Assembly (NCBI GenBank): GCA_002077045.2
Contig: KZ111144.1
Location: 529,373 to 593,372, forward strand
Reading direction: 5' to 3'
From: Rachicladosporium sp. CCFEE 5018
Lineage: Eukaryota > Ascomycota > Dothideomycetes > Cladosporiales > Cladosporiaceae
DNA: 64,000 nucleotides
Position numbers and translations under genes: made by a program. Shown here one piece after another: positions 20,104 through 29,461 of the stretch. Each line of letters starts with the position of its first letter. Positions within the stretch are counted from its first letter, which is position 1. The notes below the pieces were generated by a model, which made no database searches, was not told where the DNA came from, and saw nothing but the letters and a program-made list of their open reading frames with translations.

Positions 20104-22428
20104 TCATGTCTGCTCAGTAGCTGCGGCCGAAGGCAATGCGCTCGACTCCGTCATGGACTCTGCACCATCTGCGTGGTCCTCTATAGTCTCGATGGTCGAT
20201 TTCTCACCAGACCCAGTCTCGGACTTCTCTCCACTCTGCTCAGCCTGTGACCTAGCCTCCTCCTCCCTCCGTCTAGCCTCGACCTCCTCCTCATTCCTAC
20301 GCCTCTCTTCAGCCTCTTGTGCCTGTACGTGCGCCTCTCCGATGCCAGGCCAAAGACTTGCGAAGAACAGTGCAGCAGCGCGTTCAAGTGGTCGGACTTG
20401 CTCGCGCAAGCGATGCAGTGGCGCACGGTTGAGCTGATCTTGTCGCTGCTGGAGTAAGCGTTGTGCCAGCTGCTCAGGTGTCGGCACGGCAGCAGGCTGT
20501 GCTTGTTGTGCATTATCACCAGCCGCAACCGCATTCTCGTTCACTCGAGGCGCAGCCTGATCTACTCTCACGACGCCTTCCCACCAACGCCGCATGATAC
20601 CATTGTCGCCAAAAAGGCCCGCTCTGATCATCCAGAAGCCAAGGCCGATTAGTCCGAGTGCCACAGGTCGCCGCCAACCCATGTTGGCTCCCATGAGGAA
20701 GTACGCGAATATCATGACCCTGAACAGCATCCAGAAGTTATTGATGAGAGGCTGTATGGGCGCCAGGGGGTCAGGCGCACCGCCTTGCTGTATCTGCGCA
20801 ACGGCAGGGTCAGGCGGAGGCGCAGCAGCATTCTGCTGGGCGACAGCCTGCTCTCCCGGTGCTGGTACGGGTTGCGTAGGCGTCGCTCCCGGCTGGCTGG
20901 TTGCTGCTGTATGTGTAGGAACTAGAGAGGGAGCTCTTCGGAAACGCCGTTGTGCGGACGTATTGTTAAGTCGCCCCGTGAACTGCCCATGTTCGGGTGA
21001 GAATAGCAGCGCTTGCGGTCCGGTAGGTGAAGAGAGTAGGTAGCAGGAGACATCAGACGGGGTCTGCGATTGCGGTGCGGGCAGGTTGGGTCGGAAGCCG
21101 GTCGGTATGGGCATTTGTACCCGTCTGAACGGCGAAGCCTGGCCCTGCATCCCATGCGGTGCGGGAAATCCGTTATGCAAGTGAACGAGATTAGGAAGAG
21201 GCGGGCCACCGGTTGGCATGCCGTTCACACGGCCATTCGTTTCGCTGGTTGGGGTAGGTGCAGGGGGTGGTGCTTGCGATAGTGGTGGTACTCGGCCAAC
21301 GCGGAACGGGTCAATGTAGTCATTGACTGCGTTCATATGCTGCTCAAGCTGTGCAACACGCGCAAGCTCTGCCTCATTCGCGTTGGCTGCGCGCATCTGG
21401 TCCAAGAGCAGTCGCATTTCCGTAACGTTATGTCTAGCTCGATCCAGGGCTGACGGGGCTCCCGATGCCGGCATCGATGGCGCTTGTGGTCGAGACGTCA
21501 TTCCAGGCATTGGGAACGGCATGCCCAGGCCAGGAAATTGAGGCATTGGTATACTAACGGGCATTCGTCCGGGGAATACATTCCCAGGTATGTTCATAGT
21601 CTGCTGGTGAATCTCGAACCGATTGCCATCAGGGCCAACGCCTTGCACGTGAAAGCCTTGTCCACTGACGGGTCTGCCTGGGTTGGGCATGGCTGCCGGA
21701 TTCGGGTTCTGCGCGGCGGGATCGCCTTGTTGCGGCTCGTTCGACGCTCCATCGACGTTCTGTTGTTGTCGATCGAGTGTATCGACGTTCAGAGCTGGTG
21801 GAGGTACGCCCTCACCCGGAGCACCCATTTGCGCTGGCGGCATGCCGAACGGTGCACCAGGTGCGCCAGGCCGGTGTTGCATCATCTGGTGTTGCTGCAT
21901 CATCAAGTGATGTTGTAGCTGTGCCTGCTGCTGCATTGCAGCCTGTCGTTGCTGGAGCATGGCAAGGTGCTGGGCGTGATGCATATGCTGGTGCATCGGC
22001 CCATTCAACGGCGCACCTGCAGGCTGATGCGGTGCTCCTGGAGCGTCATGTGGTCCATGATGTCCGGCAGCGGCATTCACTGGAGCAGGCGTGCTGACCA
22101 TGCGCCTGTGTGGCGAGTTGTTGTCTGTAGCCTGATCCTTAACCAACAGATGTATGACATACTCAGTCTGACTGGTGTCCCGGCGCGTATTCAATGCATC
22201 TGCCAAGCTTTGCTCGTTGTCGACCAATGCTCTACCACCATAGAGTATGCGCTGTCTTTCAGGGACTGGATTTGAGGGCAGGAGCTGCTGTATACGCTGC
22301 CGAACAGCGCCTACAGTCAATGAGGTGTAAATGGCCCCAACGCTGAACTCGTCCCTGTCGCCTTCGAGGTGACCTGGCGGGACTTTGACCCGGAGAATGA
22401 TCTCGCTAGGAGGCTCCAGGGGCGCCAT
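20104..22428 (-). CDS. HERP-like ubiquitin-domain ER membrane protein
   Basis: Single exon of 774 residues. An N-terminal ubiquitin-like domain covers about residues 10-95 (VGAVRQRIQQLLP, RQRILYGGRALVD). A long low-complexity middle follows, rich in Q, H, M and P, with a Q/H stretch near residues 140-200. Two hydrophobic segments lie close together around NNFWMLFRVMIFAYFLMG and RPVALGLIGLGFWMIRAGLFG, with a charged, partly coiled-coil C-terminal tail (EEVEARRREEEARSQAEQ). This order, UBL domain then a membrane hairpin, is that of HERPUD1/HERP proteins, which serve ER-associated degradation by linking the HRD1 ligase to the proteasome. I infer an ERAD role by analogy; the fungal family is poorly characterised. 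Divergent from the GH72 gene. Confidence 0.75.
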   Translation of the reverse strand: MAPLEPPSEIILRVKVPPGHLEGDRDEFSVGAIYTSLTVGAVRQRIQQLLPSNPVPERQRILYGGRALVDNEQSLADALNTRRDTSQTEYVIHLLVKDQATDNNSPHRRMVSTPAPVNAAAGHHGPHDAPGAPHQPAGAPLNGPMHQHMHHAQHLAMLQQRQAAMQQQAQLQHHLMMQQHQMMQHRPGAPGAPFGMPPAQMGAPGEGVPPPALNVDTLDRQQQNVDGASNEPQQGDPAAQNPNPAAMPNPGRPVSGQGFHVQGVGPDGNRFEIHQQTMNIPGNVFPGRMPVSIPMPQFPGLGMPFPMPGMTSRPQAPSMPASGAPSALDRARHNVTEMRLLLDQMRAANANEAELARVAQLEQHMNAVNDYIDPFRVGRVPPLSQAPPPAPTPTSETNGRVNGMPTGGPPLPNLVHLHNGFPAPHGMQGQASPFRRVQMPIPTGFRPNLPAPQSQTPSDVSCYLLSSPTGPQALLFSPEHGQFTGRLNNTSAQRRFRRAPSLVPTHTAATSQPGATPTQPVPAPGEQAVAQQNAAAPPPDPAVAQIQQGGAPDPLAPIQPLINNFWMLFRVMIFAYFLMGANMGWRRPVALGLIGLGFWMIRAGLFGDNGIMRRWWEGVVRVDQAAPRVNENAVAAGDNAQQAQPAAVPTPEQLAQRLLQQRQDQLNRAPLHRLREQVRPLERAAALFFASLWPGIGEAHVQAQEAEERRRNEEEVEARRREEEARSQAEQSGEKSETGSGEKSTIETIEDHADGAESMTESSALPSAAATEQT

Positions 22429-23582
22429 GATAGCGTGTATAGGTGATCTACTTCAGAGGATGTAATAGTCCAAGAACGGGAGTGAACCACAACGTAAAGT
22501 GCAGCAACAGCTGTTGTCACTTCCGGCTTACGTCAGAGCTCTGACTCGCGCCTACTTTGTGACCTTCCTCTAAACGTCTTCAGCCGCTCATATAGTGTTA
22601 CAGATGCACTTTAGACAGTGAGTACTCGACATGCCGTGTCTACGAGAGTCTCGTATTCATCACATGACCTCCACTGCCGGCCCTGCTTCCTCATCAATGT
22701 TGCATGATACATCTACTCGTTGCAGGTGTACGCATGCTAGCACAGGCGCGGCTTGAAATGTCTGGAGAAGCAGAGGTTCAGTAGCGGTGACACAACTCCA
22801 AACAAGCGCAATGGCTTACACATATGTGCTCCACCGAATGGCTGCCATCTTGTTGCCGCGGAGAGCGTAAGTGAAAGCCAGGCGTCCCATGGGGACCGCT
22901 TCAGGGAGCCGGCTCGGACTATGATTTAAGAGCCGATAGTGCCCAGCGCGATGCTTGAGCACACATGATCACAAGGGTGTGGATGCTGCGACATCATTGC
23001 CAGCAAGACCGTCGAGTCGATGAGCTATCTGCTTGAGGGTCGCGGTGCCGGTTTGCATGCATCAAGAACACCTTCTACTGTGTGTCCCTCGCACTGCAGC
23101 ACAGACTCTTCGAATGCCTACACTCACATTGTGCTGTTTAGGTAAGCACTTCGATGGCACAGAGGCGTCAAGCCTCAGGAAAGCTAAGCGAATCCTTCCA
23201 ATCTCCCCTCCAAGATGGGGGCCAAAACGGGGACTGGTCTTGTTGGTCAGAACCTCAACATGCAGATGCACTCTCTAGACGCCACCCACAAAGCACACCG
23301 GAGAGGTTTTGCCAACGACAGGTACTGCTCACATACGCAGCAAGAAGCCTTGGACTCCAGCTATCCACTACATCGGGTCTATCAACCAGCACAGCCATCA
23401 GGACCCTACAGGAACTCGCGGAATTGTATAATACGGGAAACCAGTCATCTAAAAGTAATATCCTGTAGCAAGACATCTCGTCTGTTGCCTGGAGCGTTTA
23501 TTGGCTTCCACGACCTCGATCAAAGGACCAAACGAGCGGTACGTGGGTTAGTGAGAACGAGCGATATCGCTCGGGCTCTGCG
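22429..23582. other. 1.15-kb divergent promoter region
   Basis: Lies between the start of the HERP-like gene and the start of the GH72 gene. No supported gene or RNA; the open frames overlapping 23033-23800 run across the GH72 start in other frames. Confidence 0.6.
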
Positions 23583-25424
23583 ATGTGGTCATGGACGGCA
23601 GTCCAGGTATGGTGCCTTCTTTCTGTACTGGTCAGCCAGGGATCTGGCGCACTGGCACCAATTAGCATCAACGGCACCAAATTGTACGATGTCGACGGGA
23701 ATCAGTTCTTCACAAAAGGTGCGTCACCAAGCTTCCTTCACTCACCGGCTCTCACGAGTACCTCCCTCACTCGCTTGCCCTCAGTCAATGCACATTCGCT
23801 GATCTGCAACATCACAGGCGTGATCTATGCCCCAAGTGATGTGACAACTATGCTAGATGTACTCCTTGACTCCAGTCAGTGTGATATCGATGCCGGGCTG
23901 ATGAAGACTCTCGGAGTGAATGCCATTCGGGTCTACACAGTAGACGGCTCCCAAAACCACGACGCATGTATGCGATCTTTCGAAAGTCAGGACATCTACG
24001 TTTGGGTTGATCTATCAACACCTTTACACGCGATCGATCGTAACACGCCCGAGTGGACTTTGGAACTTTACACTAACTGGACAGCCACTGTCGATGCCTT
24101 CTCGAAGTACGACAACCTTTTATTCTTCTCGATCGGGAATGAGATCATCAATTCGGCAAGCAGTGTGGACACTGCACCAACCATCAAGGCCGCAACGCGC
24201 GACATAAAAGCCTATCAGAGCGCTCGAGGCTATCGTATGATCCCGCTGTCGTATAACGCTGCAGATTCCTTGGAAACACGTGAATACACGGCCGACTACT
24301 TGACATGCGGGCCCCTCGGCTCTTGCATCGACGTCTATGGCATGAATGTGTACAGCTGGTGTGGTAACTCCTCGTACTACGTCTCCGGCTTCGACAAGCT
24401 CTACGAGCAATTTCAGGCGATGAGCATCCCGGTGCTATTCGCGGAGACTGGCTGCAATACAGTCTCTCCCCGGGATTTCTCAGACGTCGGCACCATGCTG
24501 GGCCCAGTATTCCAGGCTGTCTTTTCGGGCGCATTTGTGTACGACTGGGCGATGGGCACGAATGGGTACGGCATCGTCAATTACACGAATGGCGAGGGTA
24601 CTGGGTTCCCCCAAACGCTAGATGATTACAATGCGCTCAAAACGGTCTTCTCGACCGCAACACCGACAGGAACAGCGCTGTCAGACTATACGCCCTCCAA
24701 CACCCAACCAGCATGTCCTGCCACTGACACCGTTTGGTCTGTCCGCGGTACCGCAGTCCTCCCGACTATCGCGAATCTGGAGGTCAGCACAGTAGCTCGT
24801 GTGACGACATACACGTCACCCTTGGCTACGAGCAGTGCCGGGAGTGCTGTCACTGTCGCGTCCGCGGTGGATACGGGATCAACGACCACACCTCCTGCGA
24901 CGAGTAATACGGTGCTGTCAACGTCGCTGCAGACGCAGGATGCACAGTCATTACTCTCCACTGGTGCGATTGCCGGCATTGCTGTTGGTGGCGTCGTGGT
25001 GGGGGTCGCGGCCGTACTTGGCATATTCTACTTCATCTGGCGTCGGCGAAAGCGCGCAGCTCGCAAAGCTGCAGAGAGCGAGAAAGTCAGCAGCAAAGGC
25101 AGCTCGAGTGAAGGTGGAGCGCTCATGGGAGGCGATCCAGATGAGGGAGTGCAGATGGGGCGTGCGGAGCTACCAGCAATGTCCGCAGCATCCGTAGTGC
25201 CGAGACAGGAGCTGGCAGCTTCGAATGACGGGCATGAGGGGTACTATGGTGCTGATGCGCGACAGGCGATGAAGAGGCAGGGACCCGTGCATGAGGCGGA
25301 GGACGCACAGGTGCTCGAGATGGATGGCGTGAGACCGGCGGGCGAGATCGATGGACGGCCGATTGTACATGAGCTGCATGCAGGACAGCGGCATAGTCGT
25401 AGGTTTGGTCCTTCGGATAGCTGA
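23583..25424 (+). CDS. GH72 1,3-beta-glucanosyltransferase with transmembrane anchor
   Basis: GAS/GEL-type enzymes cut and re-join beta-1,3-glucan chains in the cell wall. Two exons, 23583-23718 and 23818-25424, give 580 residues. The 99-base intron is in frame, so the reading frame also stays open unspliced, but splicing restores FFTKGVIYAPSD. A signal peptide spans residues 1 to about 23. The catalytic acid/base is Glu155 in SIGNEI and the nucleophile is Glu255 in LFAETGCN (the family more often has SEYGCN). A Ser/Thr-rich stretch at about 326-425 leads to a transmembrane helix at about 428-453, then a basic stop-transfer RRRKRAARK and a cytoplasmic tail of roughly 120 residues. There is no cysteine-rich X8 module and no obvious GPI signal, unlike typical GAS proteins. 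Confidence 0.9.
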   Translation: MWSWTAVQVWCLLSVLVSQGSGALAPISINGTKLYDVDGNQFFTKGASPSFLHSPALTSTSLTRLPSVNAHSLICNITGVIYAPSDVTTMLDVLLDSSQCDIDAGLMKTLGVNAIRVYTVDGSQNHDACMRSFESQDIYVWVDLSTPLHAIDRNTPEWTLELYTNWTATVDAFSKYDNLLFFSIGNEIINSASSVDTAPTIKAATRDIKAYQSARGYRMIPLSYNAADSLETREYTADYLTCGPLGSCIDVYGMNVYSWCGNSSYYVSGFDKLYEQFQAMSIPVLFAETGCNTVSPRDFSDVGTMLGPVFQAVFSGAFVYDWAMGTNGYGIVNYTNGEGTGFPQTLDDYNALKTVFSTATPTGTALSDYTPSNTQPACPATDTVWSVRGTAVLPTIANLEVSTVARVTTYTSPLATSSAGSAVTVASAVDTGSTTTPPATSNTVLSTSLQTQDAQSLLSTGAIAGIAVGGVVVGVAAVLGIFYFIWRRRKRAARKAAESEKVSSKGSSSEGGALMGGDPDEGVQMGRAELPAMSAASVVPRQELAASNDGHEGYYGADARQAMKRQGPVHEAEDAQVLEMDGVRPAGEIDGRPIVHELHAGQRHSRRFGPSDS

Positions 25425-25737
25425 GACAGCTCACACTGTTTTGCAGCGAGTTGTTGTATCAAACATGTACTTCGCTGCACTAACGACGAAACTACGCTTC
25501 AGACCGCATCTTCAGCATGACGAACAGTAAGTCGAATAGCACTGATGCATACGCTTCATCGCCTGCCCTTTTCCGCTTCATACTCACTGGAATGTCTCAC
25601 CGTGTATTCCAGCGACGTGTGGCATTGGGAGAAGCGGCAAAGATCTCACTTGAATTTTGGTTGATAAAACGTACCCGTTACTCTAGAAGATACTCGGTCC
25701 TGTCGACCACTGATGTTCCTCCCACACTACACGCCGC
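25425..25737. other. Convergent intergenic spacer
   Basis: 313 bases between the 3' ends of the GH72 and GH5 genes. No gene seen; it should contain both terminators. Confidence 0.5.
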
Positions 25738-27037
25738 CTAGTGGAACTTGCCAGCAATGCACTTAGTAAGAAGCGGCACATCCGTGTACTTGCCACCGCT
25801 CAGCGTCGGCGTCAGCGTAAGCGTGTAAGTAGAGTCAAAAGCACCCGCCGACCAGCCAGTCCACCCAAGGTAGACATCAGAGTAGCTGTTCAGCACGTCC
25901 AGCTGACTGCACACATACTGCAAGCAAGAGCTGTCGTTGGGCCCACCACCAGTCTCTGACAGGATCGCCTGGCGCTTGTTCGTCCTGAGCCAGTTGCCGA
26001 GGGTCTGGAAGGCAGCGGCGTTGTCGGTAACGCAGTTGGTGTGTGTGCCTGAGTTGTCGGAGTCGAGGTACTTGTGCACATCGAAGATGAGGTTGGTCGT
26101 GCTGCCGTCCAAGTTCTTGACGGCGAGGAGGTCTGGGCCCGAGCCGTTGGAGATGAACTGCGCGGCGGATGTGTAGTCTGAGCCGGGAAGGAGGATCTTG
26201 TTGCCTGTTGCACCAGCCTGGCGGATGGCGGTCACGGCAGCCTGAACAGACTGGGCCCAGGTTGCGACGTTCAGGTCGTGGGGCTCGTTCATGAGGCCAA
26301 AGGCGATCTTGGTGTTGCCCTTGTACTTCGTGGCCAGCTGGGACCAGAGCGAGGCGAATTGCGCGTTTGTTGGGCCGCCCTGGCCGATGATGCCGCCGTT
26401 CCAGCGGGCGTAATTGTGGATGTCGACAATGCACAGGGCGGCACCGGAGCTCAGGCAGCCTTGGACAAGATTGTCGTAGTTTGCGAGGTTTGCGCTGTTG
26501 AGAGTGCCGCCGAGCTGGTTGTTGACCAGGTACTGCCAGCCGACGGGGAGACGGAAAGCGTTTAGGCCGTCGTCGGTCACGAAGTGCTTCATTTGGGCAA
26601 TGCCCGATGAGCCAGGGTTGACGTTGGTGGCGGTGTTGCAGGTGCCATCGGTGCCGCAGCCGAAGTCGAAACCTGGATTGTTGCGTTAGTTATTGCCGTG
26701 ATTGTCTTACTACTACAGCCTACTCACCAGCAATGTTCACACCAGCGTACTGGACCTTGCCGCTCGAGGATGGAGCAGAGGTCTGCGAGCCACCGGCCGA
26801 GGTAGTAGAGGTCGCACGGGTCGTTGTGGTTGCGACCTTGGTGGTGGAGGCACCACCGGAGCCGGAACCGGAGCCGGGCACACACTGAGAGTAGTAAGGG
26901 TTCGAAACCACGCAGGTGTATCCAGACACGCAAGTAGTGGCGCCTGACCAGCCTTGGCCACCGCACTGCGAGTAGGCAGCGCCCTGGGCAGCCACAGTAC
27001 CAGCTGCAGCTGCAACAGCGAAGATGGAGTTCTTCAT
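25738..27037 (-). CDS. GH5 endo-beta-1,4-glucanase with N-terminal CBM1
   Basis: A secreted cellulase. Two exons, 26728-27037 and 25738-26672, are joined by a 55-bp intron (donor GTGAGT, branch CTAAC, acceptor CAG); 414 residues. The order is a signal peptide (about 1-18), a CBM1 cellulose-binding module (about 21-53, with SQCGGQGWSG and PYYSQC), a Ser/Thr-rich linker, and a GH5 TIM barrel. The acid/base is Glu233 in GLMNEPHD and the nucleophile is Glu343 in ILSETGGG. The architecture matches the EGII/Cel5A type of GH5 subfamily 5. All key residues are present, so it should be active against cellulose. Divergent from the nitrilase gene. Confidence 0.95.
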
Positions 27038-28058
27038 GGTGAGAAGATGGAAGAGAAGAAGCGTGAAGAGAGTGGCGCGCTTCGATGTGAGGCTGATGAG
27101 AGGCTTAAGGAAGGAAAGTCTATTGAACGAGGACGAGGTAGGTGATATATACCTACCGGCATAGCTGCCCGGCGAAGCCTCATCTGTTGAGGACAAGCTT
27201 TGGAATTGCTTCAAGGATCATCGTGCGACGGAGGGTTCTGTCAAGCAAGACTGCCACGCGGGCGGACCGCCGGGAGGACATCGAGTGTTTGATATTAAGA
27301 TTATCCACAGCGCCAGCAAGATCTGGCCAAGGAAGCCGGGGCAGCAGGGCATGTCCGAGCGCCATTGACAGCCGCATTCGTCTAGAGGCCACAGCCACGC
27401 GAAGATGATGTGCATGTTCACGCAGTGCGAAGTCGCCACAACGTCAGACAGCTTCCTGTATGAGGGTGGTCGTAGATGCCCGGGCCAAACCCAGCGTCCG
27501 GCTGGAGCAATGTAGTGCGGGCACAATCGATGTCACCTGGCTCCGGACGTGATGCCCCCGTGTTCGGTTCTGGACACGGCGCTTTGCAAGATCGGTCCAT
27601 CGCCCTTCGGCACTGTAGTCAGGAGGTCGTCTCTGCCGTGCACTGCTGTTTGCGAATGCAGTAGCGCCGTGGTCCTTGACGGCGTGTCAGTTCGCCACCG
27701 GCTAGAGATGAGGAGGAGGGCAGGGGTCTGGCTGTTCGTCTCAGGTGTCAAGCGAGCCGTGTCTCAGTACGGAGTAATTGCGTCAAACAGCAATCGATAG
27801 CTGCATTGTTTTTACGCTGGCGAATGCTGGTGCTCGCGTTGAAGGAATTGTACTGTAGGAACAGTCGTCAATGAAAAGCCTTCCGGCGAGGAAACAATGC
27901 AGTCGCCGAATGTATGAACAGTAATGTCGATTATCAAGCTATGGCGACCTCGGGTCATGAGCAGCCCGCGTACCGACCTCACGTCTCTGCCCCTCTAGTA
28001 CTGATGATGATCTCTTCGCTATAACGTAGCAACCCTCGACGCCCAAGCACACACAGTC
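27038..28058. other. 1.0-kb divergent promoter region
   Basis: Between the GH5 start and the nitrilase start. No supported gene. I see no clear repeat or RNA gene in it. Confidence 0.55.
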
Positions 28059-29213
28059 ATGCCTCCTCAAACCCTCACCCTAGCCGTCTCGCAATCCCGC
28101 ACCCTCTCCTCCCTCTCCGCAACCCTCTCCGCCCTCCAAGCCACCACTCAGCTCGCAGCCACCAAGTCCGTAGATCTTGTCCTCTTCCCCGAAGCCTACC
28201 TGGGCGGCTACCCTCGGACCTGCTCCTTTGGCGCTGCTGTAGGAGCTCGCGCCGCTGAAGGTCGTGAGCAATTCCTGCGATACTTCCAGTCGGCTGTAGA
28301 CCTCGGCGACACGCCTCGAGGAGCGTCAGATGAGTGGATAGACAAGGAGCTAGACGTTGCAAAGGGAAAGGAGTATCGAGGTGATGGGACACGTGAGTTC
28401 TTGGAGCGGGTGGCAAGGGAGACGGGTGTGTTCATCGTGACTGGCCTCGTGGAGAAGGCAGGAGGGAGTCTATATTGCTCTGTGGTCTATGTCTGTCCGC
28501 ACCTTGGAGTGCTTGGCAAGCGGAGGAAAGTCATGCCCACCGGCTCCGAGCGTTTGATGTGGGCTCAAGGCTCCCCTTCTACTCTTCGAGCTGTCACTAC
28601 CACGATCAAAGGCGTGAAGTTGCGAATGGCGGCAGCGATTTGCTGGGAGAACTACATGCCGTTACTGCGGTACAGTCTGTATAGTCAGAACGTCAACTTG
28701 TATCTGGCTCCGACGGCAGATGCAAGGGATACCTGGTTTCCACTGATGAGGACTGTGGCAGCAGAGGGGAGAGCCTTTGTGCTCAGTGCTAATCAGTGCA
28801 TGAAGAGGAAGAATCTGCCAGACTGGATTACGGGCAAGAATAGTGGCGAAAGCAAAGAAGTGATAAGCGTGGCGAAGACGAATGGCCGGAGAAGAAGTAC
28901 AGTCACTGTCAAAGAGGACAAGCACGAGCTAGTGCTGCCAGATACTGGTTCAGGCTCAGCCACCGCAGACGATGCAGCGGATCCCACTGATGAGGAGTAT
29001 GTCAGTCGTGGAGGCTCCTGCATCATCGGACCTCTGGGCGATGTACTGAAAGAGCCTTTATGGGACGTGGAGGACGGTGGACTGCACATTGTGGAGGCTG
29101 ACTTCGAGGACTGCGAGAGAGGAAGACTGGATCTGGATGTTGCTGGGAGCTACTCGAGGAACGATGCATTTCACTTGGAGGTCGACGGACTGGATCTGGA
29201 CCCGCCACCATAA
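28059..29213 (+). CDS. Nitrilase-family carbon-nitrogen hydrolase
   Basis: Single exon, 384 residues. The catalytic triad is visible: Glu45 in FPEAYLGGYP, Lys157 in GKRRKVMPT and Cys195 in AAAICWENYMP. The last motif is that of true nitrilases and cyanide hydratases, so the enzyme probably turns an organic nitrile into an acid plus ammonia; I cannot fix the substrate. A hydrophilic insert of roughly 60 residues (about 245-310, with repeated Lys and Asp) lies before the final beta strands, making the protein longer than the usual 320-350. There is no targeting signal, so a cytosolic enzyme is likely. Two amidases elsewhere in the window use related chemistry but are not adjacent. Confidence 0.92.
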   Translation: MPPQTLTLAVSQSRTLSSLSATLSALQATTQLAATKSVDLVLFPEAYLGGYPRTCSFGAAVGARAAEGREQFLRYFQSAVDLGDTPRGASDEWIDKELDVAKGKEYRGDGTREFLERVARETGVFIVTGLVEKAGGSLYCSVVYVCPHLGVLGKRRKVMPTGSERLMWAQGSPSTLRAVTTTIKGVKLRMAAAICWENYMPLLRYSLYSQNVNLYLAPTADARDTWFPLMRTVAAEGRAFVLSANQCMKRKNLPDWITGKNSGESKEVISVAKTNGRRRSTVTVKEDKHELVLPDTGSGSATADDAADPTDEEYVSRGGSCIIGPLGDVLKEPLWDVEDGGLHIVEADFEDCERGRLDLDVAGSYSRNDAFHLEVDGLDLDPPP

Positions 29214-29461
29214 ATGAAGGTCCTCCGCACGAGAAGTACATCGTTACAAAGCGCATAGCTTACGCCCCTTGTGCAGCTCTTTCGAGGAAACCTCATTCGC
29301 CCATCAATATTGGCCAGTGTCCAATCTCAATACTTCAATACCCAACGCCCAACGCCCAGATGCCAAAGTCAGGTATTCAGTCCCAAGTCTCATACGCCCA
29401 GCACTAGTCTCCTGCGCCATCCTGCCTCCTCAGCAATACAATAACGATTCCCATGCGCAAT

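Noticed and set aside
23033..23802. Plus-strand frames upstream of and overlapping the GH72 start
   Set aside because: They run out of frame through the GH72 signal peptide exon and have no domain features.
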